This document shows positions 8,329 to 16,429 of a DNA stretch of 64,000 bases, in pieces (within the stretch, counting starts at the first letter, position 1; each line of letters opens with the position of its first letter). The notes below the pieces were generated by a model. It saw nothing but the letters and a program-made list of their open reading frames with translations, ran no database searches and was not told the origin of the DNA. The translations under genes and the position numbers were made by a program. The stretch spans positions 45,163 through 109,162 of the forward strand of contig JANNOI010000019.1 in NCBI GenBank assembly GCA_031398975.1. The letters run 5' to 3'. The stretch comes from JAKFWI01 sp031398975. Its GTDB lineage: Bacteria; Pseudomonadota; Alphaproteobacteria; Caulobacterales; Aquidulcibacteraceae.

Positions 8329-8692
8329 CTTTGCAGAGCTGACTCAGTTCGTGGCGGACATAAAAGCGGCGACGCCGGAGGCGCTGGATGCGCATTTGCG
8401 TCCGCCCGTGGGCAAAGTCGTAAGCCCCAGCGCGAAACAGACGGACCCGTTTGTCAAGCGCCTGAACGCTATAATGCGAGAGAACGGCATGAAGGCGCCC
8501 GACGGCGTCTCGGTTTTGAGAGGCCTGCTGAACACACGCTCCCCGGCGACAAAAGCGCCCGCGAAAGCCAGTTTCCCGACGCTCCTCAAACTTGTGCGCG
8601 AGAGCGTCTCCGACGAGGACGTTGAAACAGAACTCCAAGCCGCAGCGCGCGAATTCAAAGCCCGGTATTCCGTCCGATATGATCTCATGTGA
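8270..8692 (+). CDS. Unknown 140-residue protein coupled to the TIR-ParA gene
   Basis: I do not recognise this family. The protein is charged, lacks signal peptide or membrane segments, and looks largely helical: SIEMLETLRKSAKRFSF at the N-terminus, a basic proline/alanine linker (SPATKAPAKA) in the middle, and LLKLVRESVSDEDVETEL near the end. Its start lies 59 bases inside the TIR-ParA gene in another frame, so translation is probably coupled and the two products probably work together. By analogy with other ParA systems it could be a partner that stimulates the ATPase or recognises a target, but nothing in the sequence proves this. An ATG at 8291 is an alternative start. Confidence 0.7.
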   Translation: MQKRSIEMLETLRKSAKRFSFAELTQFVADIKAATPEALDAHLRPPVGKVVSPSAKQTDPFVKRLNAIMRENGMKAPDGVSVLRGLLNTRSPATKAPAKASFPTLLKLVRESVSDEDVETELQAAAREFKARYSVRYDLM

Positions 8693-8740
8693 ATGACCCA
8701 CCGCCGGCGCCTAGAGGTCTCGGTCTCGGCCTTGTCCTGC

Positions 8741-8926
8741 TTCCGTGGCGCTGTCAGCCAGCGGATCAAGAAGAGGATCGAGGAGGCATTCGGCTGGGCC
8801 GAGACCGTCGCCGGGCTGCGCAAAGCCCGACACCGCGGTCTGCCCAAGATCGACTGGCAGTTCACCCTCGCAATGGTCGCCTACAACTTGGTTCGCCTGC
8901 CGAAGCTGCTCGGCGCAGCACCGTGA
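8741..8926 (+). pseudogene. IS5-type transposase, C-terminal remnant
   Basis: The frame encodes QRIKKRIEEAFGWAETVAG, then a stretch with LRKARHRGLPKIDWQFTL and YNLVRLPKLL. This is the familiar C-terminal end of IS5-family DDE transposases, including the final catalytic glutamate region. The N-terminal three quarters are missing and no intact terminal repeats were seen, so it is an inactive fragment. It starts almost directly after the stop of the preceding unknown gene, suggesting that an IS once inserted here and was later eroded. Confidence 0.8.
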
Positions 8927-9185
8927 CGCCCGAAGACCGCCCGCACCGCGCCTCGCCGTGCGATAGCGCTCCGCGCCGAGCACGCCGACGCCATCCCGGG
9001 CGCCCAATCAGCGCAAGACCGCACATCAATCCAAAACCTCGGGCAGGCTTTCAGCAGCCTGCTAGTGGGTCACTGTTCAGACTTAAGCCGCAAAGCACAA
9101 ACTCGGTAGCACCTTGCGATGGCCAAGCCAGAACTGGGCCCATCCGCCTCGACGATAAAGCGTACGCTGTTTGGCCTGAAAGTGG

Positions 9186-10421
9186 TCAGGACAAGAATTC
9201 GATGCGGTTGACGGCCATTCCTAGCAATCGCGACTCGCCCGCCATCGGAGTAACATTCGTACGGAAGAACAACTGGCGGTCTGTCGGTTCGGTTTCAATT
9301 TCCAGACTGCCACTTTCGCCGCCGCCAAGCGTCATCGAGACTTCTCGAGTTTTGGTAGCGACAATCATCTGCTTCACTTCTGGCAGGTAATTCGAAATGA
9401 CAACGCGAATGCGCGACTTCGGAGTTTTGGCCCAAGGCAAAGTGAAAAACGATTCTCTACTAGTGGTCCAACGATGCGTACCTTCGGGCGCTGACCAGGT
9501 GCTGTCCATCCAGATACTATCTCCGGGATTGATGGCCGCAGGAGTTGGAAGCGCTTTATAGACCGTCGCGCGATAGACTGGCGACGGGCGAAGTTCAACG
9601 AGCCATCCATGTGCCATTAACAAATCCCGAAAGAAGCCGGCTTCAAATCCGAGCTCCATCCAACCGTACCGCCGAATGCACAGCACGCTGAGACCGTCAA
9701 GCCGAGGGCCCCACGGATAGGGAACGGACGGCGCGAAGGAATCCACAATGGGCTCGCCGCAAAACACCAGAAACCCTCCGGGGTTCAGACGGTGGTGGAG
9801 TTTGAGCAAGAGTTCCGGAAAGTCGATCGAGTGGTGAAATGCTTCAAAAAACAAGACCCGGTCGAATGTCTTGTCATCAAAGCCAGCTCCGAAAACGTTC
9901 TGTTCTAGATGAATGGGCACATCCATCGCTTCAGACTGCAAACGGATCTGGTTGAGAGAGGCCGCATCAATATCTACAGCCGAACAATCGAGCCCAGTCC
10001 GCGCGAGCATGCACAGGGCTTGGCCGCTGCCAGAGCCATATTCAAGCACGCTCATTCCGGCGCTTGCATCAAGCGCGGAAAAAATAGCACCCCAGCTTAC
10101 CAGAAACTCGGAAACGAACTTGGTTGTTCCAAAGCTGAAGGGCGAGGTTTCGCGCCATACGTTGCGGCTCTCGCCGATCCCACTTTTTTCATCTAGATTT
10201 GGATTATAGGAATTACGTTGGGAAAATCGCTCATAGATGGCCATGGCGATCTGCCGATACTCGGGGCCAAGCGGGTCCAGCTGGCGCAGTTGTTCGATTT
10301 CGGGAACGCGGCAGCAGCACCGCGAAAGTGAATCGTAAAGTTCAGTGCCGATCTCGGCGGGTTGCGCATCGATCAGCTCGAGCATGTCTTGCTCAAGCAT
10401 ATTTCCCATGTCATCCGACAT
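9186..10421 (-). CDS. Class I SAM-dependent methyltransferase of unknown substrate
   Basis: About 411 residues. A Rossmann methyltransferase core is shown by VLEYGSGSGQALCMLA (motif I, glycines around residues 127-133), the acidic SAVDID strand end, and FDRVLFFEAFHHSIDFPELL, then HRLNPGGFLVFCGEP. The roughly 100-residue C-terminal extension looks beta-rich and is unassigned. The N-terminal part, with several cysteines (SRCCCRVPE), is also unassigned. The gene is clearly less GC-rich than the chromosome and stands alone. Similar stand-alone methyltransferases occur in polysaccharide or small-molecule clusters, but no such partners are present. The start at 10421 (MSDDMGN) is tentative; the frame is open to 10478. 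Confidence 0.75.
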   Translation of the reverse strand: MSDDMGNMLEQDMLELIDAQPAEIGTELYDSLSRCCCRVPEIEQLRQLDPLGPEYRQIAMAIYERFSQRNSYNPNLDEKSGIGESRNVWRETSPFSFGTTKFVSEFLVSWGAIFSALDASAGMSVLEYGSGSGQALCMLARTGLDCSAVDIDAASLNQIRLQSEAMDVPIHLEQNVFGAGFDDKTFDRVLFFEAFHHSIDFPELLLKLHHRLNPGGFLVFCGEPIVDSFAPSVPYPWGPRLDGLSVLCIRRYGWMELGFEAGFFRDLLMAHGWLVELRPSPVYRATVYKALPTPAAINPGDSIWMDSTWSAPEGTHRWTTSRESFFTLPWAKTPKSRIRVVISNYLPEVKQMIVATKTREVSMTLGGGESGSLEIETEPTDRQLFFRTNVTPMAGESRLLGMAVNRIEFLS

Positions 10422-10917
10422 ACCGTTTGCCCCGTCTCGCCTTACCGAACCCTGCGATCGCAACGCTCGATTATACATCGATCGACCCTAATCCTACGCG
10501 CCGCGGTGATGCGTGGCCGTTCGCTTAGCGAGATTGAGCTGGTTTCAGGCAGCGCGCTCGCGGCGAGGGAAGGGTTGGTGTTTGGTTCGCTCATGTCGGT
10601 CTGCTCCGCCGTCCCGTTCCTTTCCGCATGAGGCGGTGGCGGGCGGCAGGAACGGCGCATGGCCGGAGCGTATCAGGGCGGCGCGCAAGGGGTGCTGAAG
10701 GTAGGGCGGACCGGATGCCCCGGAGACCAAAGGCACCGCCCCCTTTGCGCGCCGCCCGCGCTCCGGCACATGCGCCGTCCGCCCGCCCCTTCCCGGCTCT
10801 GCGTCCCCCAGCCCTGTGTGAAGGACACCAAGGCCGGGCCAGGTACCGGCGCAGCGCGTCCAAGCTCATGGACCAATGCCGACCCAACCGATCAGGCTTG
10901 TGCCATCCCAGAGCGGC
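10422..10917. other. Non-coding/eroded stretch of the island
   Basis: No frame here has recognisable protein content, a plausible start with ribosome-binding site, or coding-like codon use. The base composition shifts from mixed (left) to GC-rich (right). It probably consists of degraded island DNA between the methyltransferase and the recombinase pseudogene. Confidence 0.5.
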
Positions 10918-11580
10918 TCATCCGCAAAGCGCGCAGGCGACGCGTGAATCAGACTCACGTGTCGAAAACCGCTCGGGAATGTCGAAAAAGCAATCCATAA
11001 AGCCACTGCCAGTCGAAAAATGCGCCACCCGGTAGCTTGGGCTGCCTTCCGCGCGCCTCTCGCTACCCCGTCCGCACACCAGCGCAGCGGCGACCATGTC
11101 GGATACATCGTTTGCGGCCTGACGCGCGGCGATGTCAGTGCGGTGGGCATAGCGCTGCGTGGTGGAGGTATTCTTGTGGCCGAGCAGCGCGCCAATGATC
11201 GGCAGTGACAGGCCATTGGCGGCGCCGAAGCTTGCAAATCTGTGCCGCAGGTCATGCATCCGGAAATCATCGAGCCCGGCTGCAGCTCGCACATCGCGCC
11301 AGATTTTCGGCAGGCCTTCGTACGGCCCCGTTCCTTTGGCATTCGCGGTTCACCCGTATCGCGCCGTGCGGGCCGCCGTCTGCTTCGAATGCCGACAAAG
11401 CATCGCCGAGGCGCAGAGCTTCGGCCTGGGTGAGATCGCGCTCGCGCTGCATACCAGGCGGGACGTGAACCCCGTGGCAGGGGTCTTCTCCAGCAGCTCC
11501 AGATCGATTGCATAGGCAAACACACTCTCCAGCATCGCGATCGTCCTGCGCGCGGTGCCGATGCGGCTTTTGTGCACAAT
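10918..11580 (-). pseudogene. Tyrosine recombinase (phage-type integrase), frameshifted and internally deleted
   Basis: Pieces of one integrase appear in different frames on the minus strand. A core-binding segment near 11570-11440 reads ARRTIAMLESVFAYAIDLELL. A second segment near 11480-11370 includes RERDLTQAEALRLGDALSAF. The catalytic end at 11350-10918 contains GPYEGLPKIWRDV and then HDLRHRFASFGAANGL, LGHKNTSTTQRYAH. The second arginine, the histidines and the tyrosine nucleophile are present, but the block with the first catalytic arginine is missing and frames do not join. It lies 190 bases 3' of tRNA-Thr, consistent with the integrase of the neighbouring island. Confidence 0.8.
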
Positions 11581-11767
11581 TGCTATTCGTAATGGGCACA
11601 CGGGTCCGCAGCGCGCCCTGGGCTTTGGTTGGGCGGCGTTGCTTGTGGCGGCGGTTGTCTTCCAGCCCACGTCCGCGCCGTACGGGCCGCGATGCGCGAT
11701 CCCGACTCCGCGCGCTTTGGCGAGGCATGGAGAGCTGACCCGACTTGCGCCGCAATGCGCGGGGAAA

Positions 11768-11843
11768 TGGCGCCGCTTGCGTGACTCGAACACGCGACCC
11801 CCGCATTACGAATGCGGTGCTCTACCGGCTGAGCTAAAGCGGC
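11768..11843 (-). tRNA. tRNA-Thr (anticodon CGU)
   Basis: The minus strand begins GCCGCTTTAGCTCAGCCGG and ends GCGGCGCCA with an encoded CCA. The anticodon arm is CCGCA-TTCGTAA-TGCGG, giving anticodon CGT. The T-arm is GTGTTCGAGTCAC. Length is 76 bases. It is the probable attachment site of the adjacent island. Confidence 0.96.
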
Positions 11844-11949
11844 CCGATTCCGGCGCGGGCGCGCGGGGCGCGGGCGACGGCGGGGGGAACCTAGACGGAC
11901 CGGGGGCGGATCGCAAGCTCGGGCTGGGCGGCGACCGCGGCGCGGGGCC

Positions 11950-13374
11950 CTAATGGGCGCCGGCAGGGTCCTTGGCGGGGACTTCCTTGGCGCGGATGGG
12001 CTCGCCGCCGTCGGGGTCGGAGCGTGGGGCAGGCGGGAGGGCGAGCACGGAGCCCAAGCCTGCGTCGCGGCCGCCGCGTTCGAGACGGGGATGGATGAGC
12101 TGGCCCGCGTCCCCGAACACATAGACAAGGCGCGCCCAATCGGCGTCGTCGTACAGGAAGGCCGGGCCGTCGGGGTCGAGGTCGGACCAGTCGGGTTCGC
12201 GCGGGGCGATGGCGGCCTGGGCGAGCCAGGAGCGCGCGGCCGCCTCATCGCCGCGCCCGCGGGAGACGGCGGCGAACAGGGCGCAGATGCGCGAGGACGG
12301 GTTCTCCCGATAGGCGTGCTCCAGCGCGTCCCAGGCGGCGGCCCAATCGCCGCGGGCCATGGCGAGATCGGCGGCGATGATCTTGCTCTCGCGATGCTCG
12401 GGTTTCAGGTCGACGAGGCCGGCCATGCGCTTGGCGCGCTCGGCGTCGGGCTCGTCGGATTTCAGGTCACGATAGGCGTGGGCGATGGCGGGATGGGGGG
12501 CGGTCTCCCAGGCTTCCTCGAGGATCGAGGCGGCCTTCCAGGTCTTGGCCTCGTCCAGCAACAGGCGCGCCGCGATCACGGCGGCGGGCGCAAAGCCGGG
12601 CGCGAGCCGCACGGCCTTTTCCGCCAATTGCACAGCCTTTTCGCCCTTGCGATCGCGATCCTCGCGGGCGGCGGCGGCGGTGAGCAGCACGGCGCGGCGG
12701 CGCGTGACCACGCGCGGCTCGAGGAATTTGCGCCGCTCCCCCTCCTCCAGCGCTTCGATCGCGCCCTCCCAATCGCCGGCCTGGACGCGCAGCTCGAACA
12801 GGGACTGGAACGGCCATTGCGCGGTTTTGGAAAGCTTCAGCGCGGCGGCGGCGTGGCCGATCGCGGCGGTGCGGTCCCCGCGCTTCAGCGCCGAGGCGAG
12901 CAGGCCCTTGCGGCCCAGCAATTCGGTGTCCTCGTTGGCGAGCATGCCGGAATAGGCGCGCTCCGCCCCCGCCACATCGCCGGCCACCTCGGCCGCGCGC
13001 GCTTCCAGCAGGGTGGCGAGACGCGGCTCCTCGATCAGATTCTCCGCCTTGTCGGCGTGTTTGCGCGCGTCCTCGAACTCCCCGGCCTCGGCGGCGATCA
13101 GGCCGAGCGCCAAGGCCTCCTGGCCGCGCTTGCGCTTGTCGCGGTCTGCGGCCTTGCCGATGCGGCTGGGCGCGTCGAGCAGCAGGATCACGAAGCGGAT
13201 CACCGGCAGGAACAGCGCCATGAAGAACGTGATCGCGAGCACGCCGAACAGCGCCGTCGTTTCGATGCGCACGCCGAACCATTCGATCATCACCACGCCC
13301 GGCGCTTGCGAGGCGGAGATGGCCGTCAGCGCCGCGATCACGGCAACGACGAGCAGGATCGCCAAACGGATCAT
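11950..13374 (-). CDS. hemY: HemY-like membrane-anchored TPR protein
   Basis: The 474-residue protein has the HemY N-terminal layout. Two membrane segments come first (LAILLVVAVIAALTAI, then LFGVLAITFFMALFLPVIRF), followed by a soluble domain of tetratricopeptide-like helices. Repeated AERAYSGML and AIEALEEGERR type helices are seen across residues 90-400. HemY accompanies heme biosynthesis genes in proteobacteria, though its exact biochemical role is unclear. It is the last gene of the minus-strand hemC-hemD-mic60-hemY operon, 5 bases after mic60. The start at 13374 opens directly with the first membrane segment. Confidence 0.88.
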   Translation of the reverse strand: MIRLAILLVVAVIAALTAISASQAPGVVMIEWFGVRIETTALFGVLAITFFMALFLPVIRFVILLLDAPSRIGKAADRDKRKRGQEALALGLIAAEAGEFEDARKHADKAENLIEEPRLATLLEARAAEVAGDVAGAERAYSGMLANEDTELLGRKGLLASALKRGDRTAAIGHAAAALKLSKTAQWPFQSLFELRVQAGDWEGAIEALEEGERRKFLEPRVVTRRRAVLLTAAAAREDRDRKGEKAVQLAEKAVRLAPGFAPAAVIAARLLLDEAKTWKAASILEEAWETAPHPAIAHAYRDLKSDEPDAERAKRMAGLVDLKPEHRESKIIAADLAMARGDWAAAWDALEHAYRENPSSRICALFAAVSRGRGDEAAARSWLAQAAIAPREPDWSDLDPDGPAFLYDDADWARLVYVFGDAGQLIHPRLERGGRDAGLGSVLALPPAPRSDPDGGEPIRAKEVPAKDPAGAH

Positions 13375-13379
13375 GGGGC

Positions 13380-14633
13380 CTACCCTCTGCGCGAAAGCTC
13401 GGCGCGGATCGCGGCGAGGCGGGTGTCGATTTCCAGGCGCTGGCGCGCCTTTGCGAGCCAGGGCGCAGCGACCTTGGCGGGCGCGCCGGTGAGGCGCGAC
13501 AGTTCGGCGACCGCGGCGGTGAAATCATCGGCGGCGATGCGGGCGGCGGCGCGCTCGACGCGGGAATTGGCGGTGTCCTTGGCGCTGGCGCTGCGCACGA
13601 CGATGAATTGCGCCATCGTGGCCTGCACGTGGCCCCAGAAGCCCCCGCCCGCTTCCGCCTGGCGCGCGGCGCGCACGATATCGAGCTCGAGGGCGGCGAA
13701 TTCGTCGCGCAGCTCCGCGCGGGTGGGCGCGCCGCGCTTCGAGAGGGTGGCGAGCGCGATGACGTTGGGATCCTCGGGCAGCACGGCCTGAAGCGCGGAA
13801 TAGGCCTGGTCGAAAGGTCCGGAGGAGCGTGCGGCGTCGGTGGCGGCGGCGACCGCAAAGGCCGCGCGCGCCGCCTCGCTGGCGGAGCGGGACCCGGCGG
13901 CGACGTTGGCGAATTCGCCCTGCAGGGTCGTGAGCGCCGCGCTGAGCTTTGCGACCTCCTCCGCCGAGGCGGCGGCGTTCAGGCGGGTTTCGATCTCCTT
14001 GGATTGCGTAGCGAGGTTCTGCAGGCGCTGAGCGATCTCGGCGGGGCTCGCGCCGGCGGCGGCCTCGAACGCGTCCGCGCGCTGGGCGGAGGCTTCGAGC
14101 TGCTCCACCCGCGCCTGCATGGCGGCGACGGTGCGATAGAGCTGGGCGGGCGAGGCGGCGTTGGGGTCCGCGGGCAGGCTTTCGAGCGCGAGGATCCGCT
14201 TGCGCAGCGCCTCGGTTTCGGGCGGGCCGTTCGGCAGAAGCTTGAGGCCCGACTCGATCTTGGCGACCTTGGCCTGCGCGGAGCCTAGGGAGGCCTTGAC
14301 GGCCTGATAATCGGCGGCGAATTCAGGCGACACGCCGCCCGAGGCGTCGATCAGGCGCAATTTGTCCTGCGCTTCGGCCAGGGTGCGCGCGGCGGCGGCG
14401 TTGGCCTGGCGCACCTGGGTAAGTTCGTCAGGCGCTGCGGCGTCCAGCAACGGGGCGAGCGCGGGCGTGCGAGGCGCGAGCGCGCCCATGGCCGCGCCGC
14501 CGAGCGCAGCCACCGCCGACAGCGCGACCGCGGCCCCCATGCCGATCCCTTGCGCGGGCGGGCGATCGGCCGGCTCGAAGTCCACGTCGATCGGCTCTGC
14601 ACGTCCGCGGTCCCCCGCTTCGGTCGCGCCCAT
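13380..14633 (-). CDS. Mic60/mitofilin-like inner-membrane protein
   Basis: About 417 residues. A short acidic cytoplasmic N-terminus (EPIDVDFEPADRPP) precedes one membrane segment (MGAAVALSAVAALGGAAMGAL). A long alanine-rich coiled-coil region follows (about residues 70-270), and then a globular C-terminal part with the mitofilin-like ending. Position between hemD and hemY is diagnostic: alphaproteobacterial Mic60 homologues, which shape cristae-like inner-membrane contacts, are encoded in the heme operon. The start at 14633 (MGATEAG) avoids an arginine-rich leader that would overlap hemD. Sequence similarity in this family is weak, so position carries much of the call. Confidence 0.8.
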   Translation of the reverse strand: MGATEAGDRGRAEPIDVDFEPADRPPAQGIGMGAAVALSAVAALGGAAMGALAPRTPALAPLLDAAAPDELTQVRQANAAAARTLAEAQDKLRLIDASGGVSPEFAADYQAVKASLGSAQAKVAKIESGLKLLPNGPPETEALRKRILALESLPADPNAASPAQLYRTVAAMQARVEQLEASAQRADAFEAAAGASPAEIAQRLQNLATQSKEIETRLNAAASAEEVAKLSAALTTLQGEFANVAAGSRSASEAARAAFAVAAATDAARSSGPFDQAYSALQAVLPEDPNVIALATLSKRGAPTRAELRDEFAALELDIVRAARQAEAGGGFWGHVQATMAQFIVVRSASAKDTANSRVERAAARIAADDFTAAVAELSRLTGAPAKVAAPWLAKARQRLEIDTRLAAIRAELSRRG

Positions 14634-14728
14634 GAGCTCCCCCTTGCCTGCCGGACTTCTCCCGGCCAAACCAGCTTCCCGAATCAGGAAGTTAAGCGCT
14701 GGCCTCGTTCGGCTCAAGCCGCTTCGGC

Positions 14729-15415
14729 TTATGGAGCCTGGGCGAGCGCCAGCAGTGCGGCCTCCCGCGGCGCCGCGGCGATGCGGACGCCGGCCCAAGC
14801 GCGCGCCCGCGCGGCTGCGGCGACGCGCGCCGATAGGCACCAGGCCTCCACGCGCTGAAGGTCGAACACGGCGGCCAGCGCGACGAACGCGCTCGCCGCG
14901 CGCGCGCTGTGGAACAGCACGGCCTCCACCGCGCCCGCGTGCAGCGCCGCGCGGGCGGGCGCGCTCAACGCAGCGACGGGATCGGCGCGATAGAGGATCC
15001 GGCGCTCGGCCGCGAAGCCCGCCGCCGCCAGCGCGCCCGTAAGATCGAACGCGACCGCCTCCCCGCTCAAATGCACCAGCAGGCCGGCCTCGGGCTTGAG
15101 CAGTGCGACCGCGAGCGCCGCGAGATCGCCGCCCGCGCCATCGGCCGATCGCACGCCGCGAAAGCCCCGCGCCAGGGCGGCTTCCGCCGTCGCCTCCCCC
15201 ACCGCCAGCGCCGGCACCGCTAGCGCAGCGTCCGGCGCGAGGCGCGCGGCCGTCGCGCTGGTCAGCAGCACCGCCTGCACGCCCCCAAACCCGCCTGCCG
15301 TCGGGATCGGCGTCACGGTGAGAACCGGGCTGACGATGGCGGTCCGCCCGAGCGCGCCCAGCGCCTCAGCGGTGCGCGTCGCGTCCGGCGCCGCGCGGGT
15401 AACGAGCAGCGCCAT
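14729..15415 (-). CDS. hemD: Uroporphyrinogen-III synthase
   Basis: The enzyme cyclises hydroxymethylbilane to uroporphyrinogen III with inversion of ring D. The 228-residue protein has the two-domain HemD pattern: the N-terminal MALLVTRAAPDATRTAEAL, the VLLTSATAARLA strand-helix, and in domain 2 the YRADPVAAL and VLFHSARAASAF elements. HemD is poorly conserved, and the call rests on these short motifs plus its position 3 bases downstream of hemC. It is shorter than the E. coli enzyme (246 residues) but within range. Confidence 0.93.
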   Translation of the reverse strand: MALLVTRAAPDATRTAEALGALGRTAIVSPVLTVTPIPTAGGFGGVQAVLLTSATAARLAPDAALAVPALAVGEATAEAALARGFRGVRSADGAGGDLAALAVALLKPEAGLLVHLSGEAVAFDLTGALAAAGFAAERRILYRADPVAALSAPARAALHAGAVEAVLFHSARAASAFVALAAVFDLQRVEAWCLSARVAAAARARAWAGVRIAAAPREAALLALAQAP

Positions 15416-15418
15416 GCC

Positions 15419-16357
15419 TCACCCCGCGCCCGCCGCCACCCAGGCCGGCCCGGCGCGGGCGCGCAGAATGCGCCCCACCGCCTCGCCGAGCGCGGCGGCG
15501 TCTCCCGGGGTCCCCGCAGGAGCGGACAGCGTCTCGCGCCAGCGCGTGACCCCGTCCGGCGTCAGGACCTCCCCGATCAGGTTCAGCACGCCGCCCTCAA
15601 CCCGCGCAAAGGCCGCGATCGGGGTGCGGCAGGAGCCGTCCAGCGCATCGAGCACGCCCCGCTCGGCCTCCGCCGCCAGGCGTACGCCGTGATCCTCGAT
15701 TGCGGTGGCCGCCGCCAGCGCGCGCACGTCGTGCGCGCGGGCCACGAGCGCGAGCGTGCCCTGCCCCGCCGCGGGCGGCATGGCCTCGGGGTCGAGGAGG
15801 CTCGCGGCCGCGTGCGCAAGGCCCAGGCGCTTCAGCCCCGCGAGCGCCAGGAAACTCGCCTGCACGACCCCCGCCTCGACCTTGGCGAGCCGGGTGCCCA
15901 CATTGCCGCGCAACATCACGACGCGCAGATCCGGGCGCGCATGCAGGCATTGCGCCTGCCGGCGCAGGGAGGCGGTGCCGATCAATGCGCCGGGCGGCAG
16001 ATCCTCGAAGCGGGTTACGCTGCGGCAGATGAAGGCGTCGCGCGGATCCTCCCGCTCGGGGGTGGCGGCGAGCACCAGCCCCTCGGGCAGGCGCGTGGGC
16101 AGGTCCTTCAGCGAGTGCACCGCCAGATCGATCCGCCCCGACAACAGCGCCTCGTCGAGCTCCTTGGTGAACAGCCCCTTGCCGCCGGCCTCGGCGAGCG
16201 TGCGATCGGTGATCCGGTCGCCGCTCGTGAGGAAGGGCGCGATCTCGATCGCCGCCTCTTCCTGCGACAGGGCGGCCGCCAGACGGGACTGGACATGGCG
16301 GGTCTGGGCGAGCGAAAGCGGCGAGCTGCGCGCCCCGAGGCGAAGGGCCGGGCTCAT
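15419..16357 (-). CDS. hemC: Hydroxymethylbilane synthase (porphobilinogen deaminase)
   Basis: The enzyme polymerises four porphobilinogens into hydroxymethylbilane. The 312-residue protein shows LGARSSPLSLAQTRHVQ at the N-terminus, GGKGLFTKELDEALL, the DLAVHSLKDLPT loop with the catalytic aspartate, GTASLRRQAQ, and C243 in GSCRTPIAAFA, the attachment site of the dipyrromethane cofactor. The ATG at 16357 gives the canonical length; the same frame is open much further upstream, but that lies opposite tsaD. It is first in the heme operon and divergent from tsaD. Confidence 0.97.
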   Translation of the reverse strand: MSPALRLGARSSPLSLAQTRHVQSRLAAALSQEEAAIEIAPFLTSGDRITDRTLAEAGGKGLFTKELDEALLSGRIDLAVHSLKDLPTRLPEGLVLAATPEREDPRDAFICRSVTRFEDLPPGALIGTASLRRQAQCLHARPDLRVVMLRGNVGTRLAKVEAGVVQASFLALAGLKRLGLAHAAASLLDPEAMPPAAGQGTLALVARAHDVRALAAATAIEDHGVRLAAEAERGVLDALDGSCRTPIAAFARVEGGVLNLIGEVLTPDGVTRWRETLSAPAGTPGDAAALGEAVGRILRARAGPAWVAAGAG

Positions 16358-16429
16358 GCGCGCCGCGCTTTTCCTGATTTTGCGTCTATCATGGCGCGCA
16401 TAACGCGTTTTCCGGCGGTTAGAGGCGTG

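Larger units (their letters stand above)
6930..11767. mobile_element. Putative genomic island next to tRNA-Thr
   Basis: This stretch is visibly less GC-rich than both flanks. It contains only accessory genes: the TIR-ParA pair, a transposase remnant, an orphan methyltransferase and a decayed tyrosine recombinase lying immediately 3' of tRNA-Thr. That is the normal position of an integrase at a tRNA attachment site. The left boundary is approximate. A direct repeat of the tRNA 3' end marking the far attachment site was not found by eye. Confidence 0.5.

Noticed and set aside
10545..10887. Short arginine-rich open frames on both strands between the methyltransferase and the integrase remnant
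   Set aside because: They overlap each other, lack recognisable domains and ribosome-binding sites, and look like random frames in GC-rich DNA.
11768..11800. Search for a duplicated tRNA-Thr 3' end that would mark the far end of the island
   Set aside because: No clear copy was seen near 6.8-7.0 kb or 8.9-9.2 kb by eye, so no attachment repeat is annotated.
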